From: Victivallales bacterium
Lineage (GTDB): Bacteria; Verrucomicrobiota; Lentisphaeria; Oligosphaerales; Oligosphaeraceae
Reading direction: 5' to 3'
NCBI GenBank assembly: GCA_017964325.1
Contig: JAGCSE010000284.1
Coordinates: 1 to 14,366, forward strand
DNA: 14,366 nt
Position 1 is the stretch's first letter. Each line of letters starts with the position of its first letter. Shown piece after piece: positions 1-6,924 of the stretch. Position numbers and translations under genes: made by a program. The notes beneath the pieces were generated by a model. That model was given only the letters and a program-made list of their open reading frames with translations, was not told where the DNA came from and made no database searches.

Positions 1-980
1 ATGCCCCAGCTGCCTGTGCCGCAGCCGTAATAGTATGCGGAATCGAGCTTTGAATCCTGCCAGATGCAGAATGTGGCGATGTTGAAGGCGGCGGAATTGA
101 TGCCCATCAAGCCGTCTTTTCCTTCGATGGAACGGCGGTAGGATTCCTCCGTGATATTGGAATGGACACCGCTCCAGGCACGGATGAAATGCCATTCGTT
201 AAGGACGGTTTCCGTCTCCGTCCAACCGATTTTGTCCAGATATTCGCGTGGGGCGTTGCCGAGATATTTTGGCGTATCCAACTCGTTGCCGTACATGTGG
301 TAGGAATAGAAATCCGGCTTGACGTCCAGCTTGTCGCATTCGGCCTTCAGCATATCGATGAGATCCGCGCGGAAAGAGCAGTGGGCGGGACCGCCGATCT
401 TCAGTTCGGGGAATTCCGTTTTCAACCGTTTGAGCACAATGGCGAAGAATTTGGCGAACTGTTCGTCCGTTCCCGTCCACATGTTGATGCGGCCTTCCGG
501 TTCGTTCCAGATTTCCCAATATTTCATATCGTAATGGAAGCCATTGTTCCATCCTTTTGTATAATGGCGGATGATGGCGGCGCAGACTTCGGCGTATTTT
601 TCGAAATCTTCCGGCGGATTCGCATTGAAATGAACGCCTTCCGTGTGTTCGATACTGGTACCCAGGCGGTAGAAGACTTTGGAGCCAGCCTCATAGACAA
701 GGCGGATGACTTCATCCGAAGGGCCGAAAACATAGTTCTTTTCGTCTGCGGGATCAAGATGCATCAACGGGAAGATGTGATGCACGTCGATCATCCGTTG
801 GTTGGGGTTGTTCAACGCCCAGTCATGATTGCGGACGATTGGAAAACGGAGCGTTTTGAACACTTCGGTATTGTCATGGATGTGACGATGGGCGGTGAAG
901 ATGTGGAGGCCCGAACCGTAAAGCTCCTTGCGGACTTTTCCCGTGGAGACGCTGAAATCGGCGGTGATTTTTTCGGCCAT
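1..980 (-). CDS. GH39-like glycoside hydrolase (3' end beyond the window)
   Basis: About 326 codons are visible; the reading frame is open to the window edge, so the C-terminus is missing. The start at 980 (MAEKITADFS) follows AAGGAG by about 8 bases and lies 19 bases after the upstream lyase stop, so the two are probably cotranscribed. The fold is a clan A (beta/alpha)8 barrel of the GH39 type. The motif YWEIWNEPEG carries the proposed acid/base Glu160, and TVLNEWHF carries the proposed nucleophile Glu262; GGPAHCS lies between them, as in GH39 beta-xylosidases. GH39 includes beta-xylosidases and alpha-L-iduronidases, among other activities, so the substrate is open. A neighbouring uronate-type lyase makes a uronide or xyloside substrate reasonable, but that is inference. 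No signal peptide is visible, so the enzyme is probably cytoplasmic. Family assignment is fairly secure; substrate is not. Confidence 0.85.
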   Translation of the reverse strand, partial: MAEKITADFSVSTGKVRKELYGSGLHIFTAHRHIHDNTEVFKTLRFPIVRNHDWALNNPNQRMIDVHHIFPLMHLDPADEKNYVFGPSDEVIRLVYEAGSKVFYRLGTSIEHTEGVHFNANPPEDFEKYAEVCAAIIRHYTKGWNNGFHYDMKYWEIWNEPEGRINMWTGTDEQFAKFFAIVLKRLKTEFPELKIGGPAHCSFRADLIDMLKAECDKLDVKPDFYSYHMYGNELDTPKYLGNAPREYLDKIGWTETETVLNEWHFIRAWSGVHSNITEESYRRSIEGKDGLMGINSAAFNIATFCIWQDSKLDSAYYYGCGTGSWG

Positions 981-999
981 GATGATTGCTCCTTATTGA

Positions 1000-3570
1000 T
1001 TATTCGATGACGATATTGGATGTCAATTTGCCGTTTTGGTCAAGCGACGACCATTTCAAAGAATTGATGTACTGTTTGCCAAGCGTGAATTGGACCGTAT
1101 GCTTGGAGCCGTCTTTGAACAGGATTTCAAAGTTGTTGTTTCCCAATGATTTGATTTGCTTGACAGGCAGTTCTTCGCCTGCGCGGACAGGATACAGCAG
1201 ATACGGTTCGGCGTGGATGCCTTTCGCTTTGCGGACGAAGGTCGGCGTCGCGATAGGCCGGCATCTGTAACCGCCTGCCGGAAGCCATCCCTGGACTTCA
1301 GGCTGTTCCTGCCCGCAGAGGTTCTGCGCGTCCAACCCGTTGGGATTCAACGGCGCGATGAGCAGATTGGCGGTGTTTTCGTCCGCGCTGATGTAGCCGT
1401 TGAAGACGGCAAGCTTTAGCGTCTGGTCTGTGTTGAAATGGAACCACGACGTGTATTCATGCTCCAGATCGTCCTCCGGTGACATGACGTCGAACATCAA
1501 CCAGTAGCTCGGCTTGATGAACAGGATGGCGCGGCTGTGGCTGACCTTCAGTTGCAACTCTCTGCCAAATCCTTCGTTGTAGATGCCTTCAGCGAAATCG
1601 TACTGGTCGTTCGTAATCCAGCGGTTGTCCAGCGGTTTATCCGTAAGATTGAAGCGGTTGTCTTTCCAACGGCACTGGTCCAGGCCATCGACACGTACGA
1701 CGTTATGGGCGCGTGCGGAGAGAACGTAGCGGCGCCATTGCGACGAGTCGTAGGCATACGTTCCGCCTTCTGTCAACAGCCGTGCGCCGTATGCGTGGAT
1801 GGCGAAGGTGAGCTTGTCTTCATGCTGATGGCCCGCCCCATAGGGACCAGCCTCCAAATGGAGCCAGAGGGCTTGCGGATCCCATCCCGTGCGCATTGTG
1901 AACCAGCCAGCGTATGGCATGAAATTGGATGTGAACGACGGGATGGTGCCCTGCTTGCCGTCGGTGTCCCAATAGAGGAAATCCGTGCGGTTCGGGAAGA
2001 GTTCAGCGGCCTCTTTGCAGGGGCCTTTCGTTCCGGCCCAGCCGGAGTCGTTGAGCGCTGGCGTCTGTCCAGCGGGAGAGGTCACGTTGAGATACATGCC
2101 GTACATCTTCTCGAGACGAGAGACATAGTCGTTTGGAAGCGGTTGGTTGTTGAGCTGAGCCAACTTATATGTGCCGAGGAAATTGACCAACGAGACGCCA
2201 TGGTAGCCAGGGGCGAGCTCGACCTGCGCGCCGTCGGGATAGACTTGGATGTTCATTTCTGAATAGAGGCGGTCCCCTGCGTATTGGCGCCATTCAGCGG
2301 CTTCCTTGAATTCGGGGAAGAGGGTGCCGATGTGGTAGAGGCCGTTCATCTCCATACAGAGCCAGTTGTTGCGCTGCGGGAACATCCGCAGATGGATGGC
2401 GTGTTCGTAGAAAGACTTGACCATCAGGATGATGGAATCGTCGTCGAAGCTTGGCGACGCAAGAAAATAGAAGAAGGAGTTCGGCCATGACGAGAACGTG
2501 CGGATGCCCGTCTCAATGGTGCGCCAACGGGAATAGGCGACGTTGCCCGCGTCGAACGGGACAGGATTGTCGATGATCCATGAGCGGAGCTGGCTGACGA
2601 ACGCCTTGGCATATTTTTCGTTGCCGGTCGCCCAGTAGGCTCTTCCAAGCTCCGTCCAGAAAGGATGGCGGGAGAGCTGCCATGTCCATTCGTTGTATTT
2701 GAGTTCCGTCGGATTGATGTCCCATTCTACTTTGTCGCCGAACTGATGCCAGATGCCGCAGGAAACAAGCAGGTTGGAGGCATATTTGTCCGCGTTGGTT
2801 AGATTGTAGTTCGGATTGCGGGTGGACGGATCGTTGAATTTCCGCCAGTCGAAATACCAAAGCGGTTTTTCGCGTGTCTTCAAGTGCTTGACAAATGCGG
2901 TCTTAGCTGCTTTTAGGTCATTGTTCGCGACGGCGGCTTTGACGGCTTCCATGCCCGGATAGTCAAGATTCAGGCAGTTGAAGAATTCTTTGTCTTTGAC
3001 ACGCGGCCCATGGGTAGGCGAAATATAGACAAGACGGAACGGACCGACATTGACGACGGATTCCGGATTGGGCGTGTTTCCCCAGCCTTCGGCTGTGAAG
3101 TAAACGGCGGTGATTTTGTTCCAGCCAAGCGGTTCGCGCGCGATGCCGAAATTTTTCAATGGGACCGTGAATTTCCGCCAGCCGGAGAAATTCAGGGTGA
3201 TTTTCATCTGGTAGTAGTCCATGCCGTCCGTGTTGGGATTTTCGGAGGCGATGATGAACATGAACGATGCGCGGTTTTCCTTATTGGAATGGAGCCAGAA
3301 TTCGATGGCGTTGTGCGGTCCGGTCCAGTCAGTTGGAAATGCGGTGGCGCGGAGGGCGGGAGCCTTGGCGTGTTCCCATCGGATGGTGGCGGGAATGCCT
3401 TCGCGGACAATGGTCGTATCCAGTGAGCCGCCGTTCCAGATGGATGCATCTTGTGTGTCAATCAAAAGCCGTGGAGGGACTTGCGGTTCTGGAGCCTCTT
3501 CCTGCGCAGAGACTATGTTCAAGGCCAACAGGCCGATGCAGGCTAATGGCAGACAATGTTTCATAAACAT
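1000..3570 (-). CDS. Secreted heparinase II/III-family polysaccharide lyase
   Basis: An 856-residue protein. The start at 3570 was chosen because AAAGGAGTG lies just upstream and residues 3-22 (KHCLPLACIGLLALNIVSA) form a signal peptide; a second ATG at 3564 is also possible. Residues about 32-182 look like a beta-sandwich carbohydrate-binding domain. An alpha-helical toroid follows (about 190-550), with NNWLCMEMNGL at 401-411 and a PGYH motif carrying Tyr456-His457. The C-terminal beta-sandwich has GAGHQHEDKL (His581, His583) and SARAHNVV near 618. In this superfamily (PL12, PL15, PL17, PL21 and relatives), conserved Asn/His and Tyr residues carry out beta-elimination on uronic-acid polysaccharides such as heparan sulfate or alginate. 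Here Asn is followed by Trp where many relatives have His, closer to the Asn-dependent type. Substrate cannot be told from sequence alone. It precedes the GH39-like gene, forming a small degradation unit. Confidence 0.9.
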   Translation of the reverse strand: MFMKHCLPLACIGLLALNIVSAQEEAPEPQVPPRLLIDTQDASIWNGGSLDTTIVREGIPATIRWEHAKAPALRATAFPTDWTGPHNAIEFWLHSNKENRASFMFIIASENPNTDGMDYYQMKITLNFSGWRKFTVPLKNFGIAREPLGWNKITAVYFTAEGWGNTPNPESVVNVGPFRLVYISPTHGPRVKDKEFFNCLNLDYPGMEAVKAAVANNDLKAAKTAFVKHLKTREKPLWYFDWRKFNDPSTRNPNYNLTNADKYASNLLVSCGIWHQFGDKVEWDINPTELKYNEWTWQLSRHPFWTELGRAYWATGNEKYAKAFVSQLRSWIIDNPVPFDAGNVAYSRWRTIETGIRTFSSWPNSFFYFLASPSFDDDSIILMVKSFYEHAIHLRMFPQRNNWLCMEMNGLYHIGTLFPEFKEAAEWRQYAGDRLYSEMNIQVYPDGAQVELAPGYHGVSLVNFLGTYKLAQLNNQPLPNDYVSRLEKMYGMYLNVTSPAGQTPALNDSGWAGTKGPCKEAAELFPNRTDFLYWDTDGKQGTIPSFTSNFMPYAGWFTMRTGWDPQALWLHLEAGPYGAGHQHEDKLTFAIHAYGARLLTEGGTYAYDSSQWRRYVLSARAHNVVRVDGLDQCRWKDNRFNLTDKPLDNRWITNDQYDFAEGIYNEGFGRELQLKVSHSRAILFIKPSYWLMFDVMSPEDDLEHEYTSWFHFNTDQTLKLAVFNGYISADENTANLLIAPLNPNGLDAQNLCGQEQPEVQGWLPAGGYRCRPIATPTFVRKAKGIHAEPYLLYPVRAGEELPVKQIKSLGNNNFEILFKDGSKHTVQFTLGKQYINSLKWSSLDQNGKLTSNIVIE

Positions 3571-3573
3571 ATT

Positions 3574-3582
3574 CACTCCTTT
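3574..3582 (-). promoter_or_regulatory. Shine-Dalgarno site that fixes the lyase start
   Basis: AAAGGAGTG on the minus strand, about 5 bases before the ATG at 3570. It rules out the longer in-frame reading that would begin inside prmA. Confidence 0.85.
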
Positions 3583-3583
3583 C

Positions 3584-3610
3584 ATGGATAAGATGGATAA
3601 GTTGGATGAC
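3584..3610. repeat. 9-base imperfect tandem repeat in the lyase leader
   Basis: Two exact copies of ATGGATAAG (3584-3592 and 3593-3601) are followed by a degenerate copy, TTGGATGAC. The repeat sits between the candidate promoter and the ribosome-binding site of the lyase, so it would be in its untranslated leader. Confidence 0.7.
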
Positions 3611-3631
3611 GGATGAAAAGACACGTCAATA

Positions 3632-3640
3632 AATATAGCA
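3632..3640 (-). promoter_or_regulatory. Candidate extended -10 promoter of the lyase/GH39 unit
   Basis: On the minus strand the sequence reads TGCTATATT, a TGn-type extended -10 with TATATT (5 of 6 to TATAAT). It is about 60 bases upstream of the lyase ATG. There is no convincing -35. The call rests on the -10 match, its position in a 131-base intergenic gap, and the same CTATATT core before three other genes here. Confidence 0.45.
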
Positions 3641-3677
3641 TCAAGTCCATGAAACGGAAAGACGTCTGCAATTTTAT

Positions 3678-3697
3678 AAAAAATCCGCCGTTGGCTG
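3678..3697 (-). terminator. Possible weak terminator after prmA
   Basis: Just after the prmA stop codon the minus strand carries a short GCC/GGC stem with one further pair beyond a mismatch, then six T residues. The stem is short, so this may not terminate efficiently. It lies where the Fe-S/prmA unit should end and the lyase unit begin. Confidence 0.3.
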
Positions 3698-3701
3698 CCT
3701 T

Positions 3702-4583
3702 TTATGCCAGCTCGAAACAGCCGCTGGTCCATTCTTTGATGGTCTTGCGGCCGATTTCACGGCACCCGAGAGCCGTATAGCGCCGTAGGATGTCGTCGTA
3801 CTGCTCAGTTAGGATGCCGGAGAGAATCAAATGGCCAGGGCGTTCGACGTACGTGACAACGGTTTCGGCGTATTTATCCAAGACAACAGCCAAGATGTTG
3901 GCGACGACCAACTTGCATTTCTGGCCAGAATATGACGCAAGATCCGCAACGGTGACGGTCGCGCCACTGACTCCTGCCACGGCCATGTTTTCGTTGGTTG
4001 TAGGGATGCACTGCGGGTCGTTGTCGAAGGCGAACACGGGCTTATAACCAAGGAGGCATGCGCCGATGGAGAGGATACCAGAGCCGCAACCTGCGTCAAG
4101 AAAGGAACATGGGCCTTGTTTTGCTTCGAGTTCATCCATGAATTGGAGGCACGCTTTTGTCGTGCCATGATAACCTGTGCCGAAACACATGCCTGGATCG
4201 AGCGCGAGAACAAGGTCGCCTGGCTTGGCATCGTAAGTTTCCCAACTGGGCTTGACGACGATGCGGTTGGAAGCGCGGAATGTGTGGAAATGGCGCTTCC
4301 AGCTCTGCGACCAGTCTTCTTCCGCAAGCTCTTGGCATTCAATGGTCAGCGGCTTTGTGAACATCTCGTTCCAGTCTTTCAGGCCGTCAATGGCGGCTTG
4401 GCGTAGTTCGGCGGCCTGCTCGGCGGAATCCGCCAGAAGATATGTCGTGCCGATGCCCGTCTCCTTGTTGGCATACGACGACGGATTGAAATCGAGCGCG
4501 GCCAACGCCTCGCCAAGCATGGGAACATCTTCCAGACTGCTCAGTATTTCAACAACATGAATCTTTTTCAATTCACAATTCAT
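3702..4583 (-). CDS. prmA: Ribosomal protein L11 methyltransferase
   Basis: A 293-residue SAM-dependent class I methyltransferase of normal PrmA length. The N-terminal third is the L11-recognition domain (ends near 105). The catalytic domain has LALDPGMCFGTGYHGTTK, typical of PrmA, then the SAM-binding motif FLDAGCGSGILSIGA, the acidic residue of FAFDND, and the post-motif VVANILAVVL, which corresponds to the conserved NI(L) substrate loop. It is known to trimethylate amino groups of ribosomal protein L11 in the cytoplasm. The start at 4583 is the only in-frame ATG giving a full N-terminus, but no Shine-Dalgarno sequence precedes it and the ATG lies inside a heptanucleotide repeat array. It follows nifS by 47 bases and is probably cotranscribed with nifU-nifS. 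Confidence 0.93.
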   Translation of the reverse strand: MNCELKKIHVVEILSSLEDVPMLGEALAALDFNPSSYANKETGIGTTYLLADSAEQAAELRQAAIDGLKDWNEMFTKPLTIECQELAEEDWSQSWKRHFHTFRASNRIVVKPSWETYDAKPGDLVLALDPGMCFGTGYHGTTKACLQFMDELEAKQGPCSFLDAGCGSGILSIGACLLGYKPVFAFDNDPQCIPTTNENMAVAGVSGATVTVADLASYSGQKCKLVVANILAVVLDKYAETVVTYVERPGHLILSGILTEQYDDILRRYTALGCREIGRKTIKEWTSGCFELA

Positions 4584-4627
4584 AATTCAAAATTCACAAG
4601 ACTCACAATTCCAAATTCTTAATTATA
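4570..4627. repeat. AATTCAN heptanucleotide tandem array across the prmA start
   Basis: Phased 7-base units on the plus strand read AATTCAC, AATTCAT, AATTCAA, AATTCAC, then a 9-base interruption, then AATTCCA, AATTCTT and AATTATA. The array fills the nifS-prmA gap, and the prmA start codon (complement of 4581-4583) is the end of the second unit. Seven is not a multiple of three, so gain or loss of a unit inside the coding part would shift the frame. Confidence 0.85.
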
Positions 4628-4630
4628 AAA

Positions 4631-5785
4631 TCAACGTCCAAAAGGAGACAATTCGCGGAGGGATTTGATGATGGGCGGCGTTTTCTCCAGAATGGTATCC
4701 ACGTCGGCTTCCGTATTGTAACGGCTGAAACTGAAGCGGATGGAGCCGTGAAGGGAACGGTAGTCGAGCCCCATGGCGCGGAGGACGTGGGACGGTTCGA
4801 GCGAGCCTGACGTGCAGGCGGAACCCGACGATGCGCAAATATGGCCTGCCTCGTAGAGCCGCAGCAGGATGGCTTCGCCTTCAATGTATTTGAAGCAGAT
4901 GCTTGATGTGTTGGGAAGGCGGTGTTCGACATCGCCGTTGACCTGCGGGTCTGGGCATGTCGCGAGAAGGCCCTGCTCCATACGGTCGCGGAGCTTTTTC
5001 ACATACGTCTGTTCCTTTTCCATGTTTTCCATGGCGAGCTGCGCGGCCATGCCTAGGCCCGCGATGCTCGCGACGTTTTCCGTGCCTGCCCGATGGCCGC
5101 GCTCCTGGTGGCCACCGCAGAGGAATGACTTAAATGGTATGAAACGGCGGACATACAGCGCACCTACGCCTTTCGGCGCATGCAGCTTATGGCCGCTCAA
5201 CGACAGGAAATCGAATTGTGCCGTCTTAACGTCAATTGGAATCTTGCCGACGGCCTGCACAGCATCTGTATGGAACAATGCGCCTTTCGCATGGGCGATT
5301 TCCGCTAGTTGCGCGACAGGATAGATGTTGCCGATTTCGTTGTTGGCCATCATGACGGAGACGATGGCGGTGTTGTCGTCGATGGCGTTCTCCGCATCCG
5401 TGAGATTCAGCCTACCCTTGCTGTCAACTGGCAGATAGACGATTTCATAGCCATGCTTCTGGAGGCGGCGGCAGAGGTTGAGGACGGCGGCGTGCTCGAC
5501 GGCCGTCGTGACGATTTTTCGGCGGTTCTTCTGCGTTTCGACGGCGCTGAGGATGGCGGTGCTGTCGCCTTCCGTACCGCAACTTGTGAAAATAATTTCA
5601 TCCGTCTCGGCTCCGAGAAGTTCCGCAAGATTGGCGCGGGCGGTCTTGATGGCCGTGGCGGCGCTCTTGCCAAAAGGATGCGGGCTGGAGGGATTGCCGT
5701 ATTGGTCCGTCAAAAACGGAACCATGGCCTCGAACACTTCACGGGCGACGCAGGTGGTCGCATTGTTGTCAACGTAAACAATCAT
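4631..5785 (-). CDS. nifS: Cysteine desulfurase, NifS type
   Basis: A 384-residue PLP-dependent enzyme that removes sulfur from L-cysteine as a persulfide and hands it to the NifU scaffold in the cytoplasm. It starts with the classic MIVYVDNNATT. His98 (AVEHAA) stacks on the cofactor, Asp174 (FHTDAVQ) binds the pyridine nitrogen, and Lys200 in SLSGHKLHAPKG forms the Schiff base. The catalytic Cys324 sits in SSGSACTSG, the group I (NifS/IscS) active-site loop. RAGTENV near 232 is also conserved. It follows nifU by 67 bases, the usual partner order. The stretch before the ATG is strongly pyrimidine-rich with no Shine-Dalgarno match, so initiation may be non-canonical or coupled to the leader. 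No other nif genes are seen, so a role in general Fe-S supply is more likely than in nitrogen fixation. Confidence 0.95.
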   Translation of the reverse strand: MIVYVDNNATTCVAREVFEAMVPFLTDQYGNPSSPHPFGKSAATAIKTARANLAELLGAETDEIIFTSCGTEGDSTAILSAVETQKNRRKIVTTAVEHAAVLNLCRRLQKHGYEIVYLPVDSKGRLNLTDAENAIDDNTAIVSVMMANNEIGNIYPVAQLAEIAHAKGALFHTDAVQAVGKIPIDVKTAQFDFLSLSGHKLHAPKGVGALYVRRFIPFKSFLCGGHQERGHRAGTENVASIAGLGMAAQLAMENMEKEQTYVKKLRDRMEQGLLATCPDPQVNGDVEHRLPNTSSICFKYIEGEAILLRLYEAGHICASSGSACTSGSLEPSHVLRAMGLDYRSLHGSIRFSFSRYNTEADVDTILEKTPPIIKSLRELSPFGR

Positions 5786-5852
5786 AGGATAAAGAGATAC
5801 AAGAAGATTTAAAAGGATTCAAGGGATAAGGAAGGATGACACAAACAGATAT

Positions 5853-6719
5853 TTATTTCTGTTCCACCACGTTGATGGCTGCGGAGACTTTCTCGCGGAG
5901 CTTCGCTTCCACCCAGTGTTTGAGCGTTTGCAGGGCGGATGCGCAGCCCGCGCATTTGCCCGTCAATTTCACGGTGACTTGATCACCGTTGATGTCGATG
6001 AGTTCGGCGTCGCCGCCATCGGCCTTCAACCCAGGGCGTATGATGGAATCAAAAACGTCCTGAATCAATGCGATTTTCTGCAGATTTGTCAATGGTTTGG
6101 GGGCGGCTTCACCGCCGTCGCCGCTCTTCTTGCCGAGGATGTCGTCAAGAATCTTCTGAATATCGTCCTTGCAGCCGCCGCAGCCGCCTCCCGCCTTCGT
6201 GTAGTACGTCACCTGTTCGACTGTCGTCAAGTGGTTTGTCTTCACGACATTGCGGATTTCAGCTTCCGTGACGTTGAAGCATTGGCAGACGACACGGTCT
6301 TCACCTTCTTCGGGCGTCGTCGGAACGGGCACGTTCAAATCAGGGCGTTTCTTCGCCAAATCCTTGAGGGCGGCTTGGAAGGCTTCGGAACCCATGACGG
6401 AGCAGTGCATCTTCTCTTCGGGAAGGTCGCCGAGAAAGTCCGCGATATCTTGGTTCGTCAGCTTGGCGGCATCTTCAAGTGTCTTTCCTTTAAGCATTTC
6501 CGTCAATGCCGAGGCAGAGGCGATGGCGGAGGCGCAGCCGAAAGTCTGGAATTTGGCATCGACAATCGTCTTGCCGTCGGGCGCGATTTTCAAATACAGT
6601 TTCATGGCGTCTCCGCAAACGATGTTGCCGACTTCGCCGACGCCGTCCGCATCCTTGATTTCACCGACGTTGCGCGGATGCAGAAAGAAATCCATCACTT
6701 TTTCAGTATAATCCCACAT
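5853..6719 (-). CDS. nifU: Full-length NifU Fe-S scaffold
   Basis: A 288-residue three-domain NifU. The N-terminal IscU-like scaffold has Cys35 and Asp37 (VCGDAM), Cys62 (FGCASA) and Cys106 (MHCSVMG), which hold a transient cluster. The middle domain is the bacterioferredoxin-like [2Fe-2S] module with Cys145, Cys147, Cys180 and Cys183 (VCQCF; GGGCGGC). The C-terminal Nfu domain (about 210-288) has the CAGC pair Cys256/Cys259. All expected ligands are present. The start at 6719 (MWDYTEKVMDFFLHPRNVG) matches the family and follows AAAGGAG by 8 bases. It is the first gene of the likely nifU-nifS-prmA unit. With NifS it forms a NIF-type assembly system, which is known as a general Fe-S machine in some anaerobes and in epsilonproteobacteria. 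Confidence 0.96.
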   Translation of the reverse strand: MWDYTEKVMDFFLHPRNVGEIKDADGVGEVGNIVCGDAMKLYLKIAPDGKTIVDAKFQTFGCASAIASASALTEMLKGKTLEDAAKLTNQDIADFLGDLPEEKMHCSVMGSEAFQAALKDLAKKRPDLNVPVPTTPEEGEDRVVCQCFNVTEAEIRNVVKTNHLTTVEQVTYYTKAGGGCGGCKDDIQKILDDILGKKSGDGGEAAPKPLTNLQKIALIQDVFDSIIRPGLKADGGDAELIDINGDQVTVKLTGKCAGCASALQTLKHWVEAKLREKVSAAINVVEQK

Positions 6720-6727
6720 GATTGACG

Positions 6728-6734
6728 CTCCTTT
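6728..6734 (-). promoter_or_regulatory. Shine-Dalgarno site that fixes the nifU start
   Basis: AAAGGAG on the minus strand, 8 bases before the ATG at 6719. It supports this start over an in-frame extension reaching 6890. Confidence 0.85.
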
Positions 6735-6792
6735 GTCCTGTAGAAATGCAACTGCATGCCGACGATGGCCGACATGAGACGGTCTTTTCCAT

Positions 6793-6799
6793 AATATAG
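6793..6799 (-). promoter_or_regulatory. Candidate -10 element for nifU
   Basis: The minus strand reads CTATATT about 75 bases before the nifU ATG. TATATT matches TATAAT at 5 of 6 positions. No good -35 lies at 16-18 bases. No IscR-like palindrome was recognised nearby. Confidence 0.4.
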
Positions 6800-6894
6800 C
6801 GCATAAAAGCAATATCGCGAGAAAATACAACCAAGCAAGTAGAGAATATCTTCCTTTCTCTTGACCATCCAAATGACTTGATAATTCCATAATA

Positions 6895-6903
6895 TGCTAT
6901 ATT
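6895..6903 (+). promoter_or_regulatory. Candidate extended -10 promoter of the helicase gene
   Basis: TGCTATATT, an extended -10 with TATATT. A TTGATA hexamer at 6878-6883 is too close for TATATT (14 bases) but sits 16 bases before an alternative TATTTT at 6900-6905. Transcription would begin near 6910, leaving a leader of only about 15 bases if translation starts at 6925. Confidence 0.4.
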
Positions 6904-6924
6904 TTATATATTGGTTTATTGTTT

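Noticed and set aside
162..1010. 282-residue open frame on the plus strand opposite the GH39-like gene
   Set aside because: The opposite strand encodes a clear GH39 barrel with both catalytic Glu motifs.
3571..3732. 54-residue N-terminal extension of the lyase, overlapping prmA
   Set aside because: It would bury the signal peptide inside the protein, overlaps the prmA 3' end, and covers the candidate promoter; a good Shine-Dalgarno precedes 3570.
6720..6890. 57-residue extension of NifU with a membrane-like stretch
   Set aside because: NifU family proteins start at MWDYTEKV; AAAGGAG precedes 6719, and the hydrophobic stretch comes from AT-rich promoter DNA.
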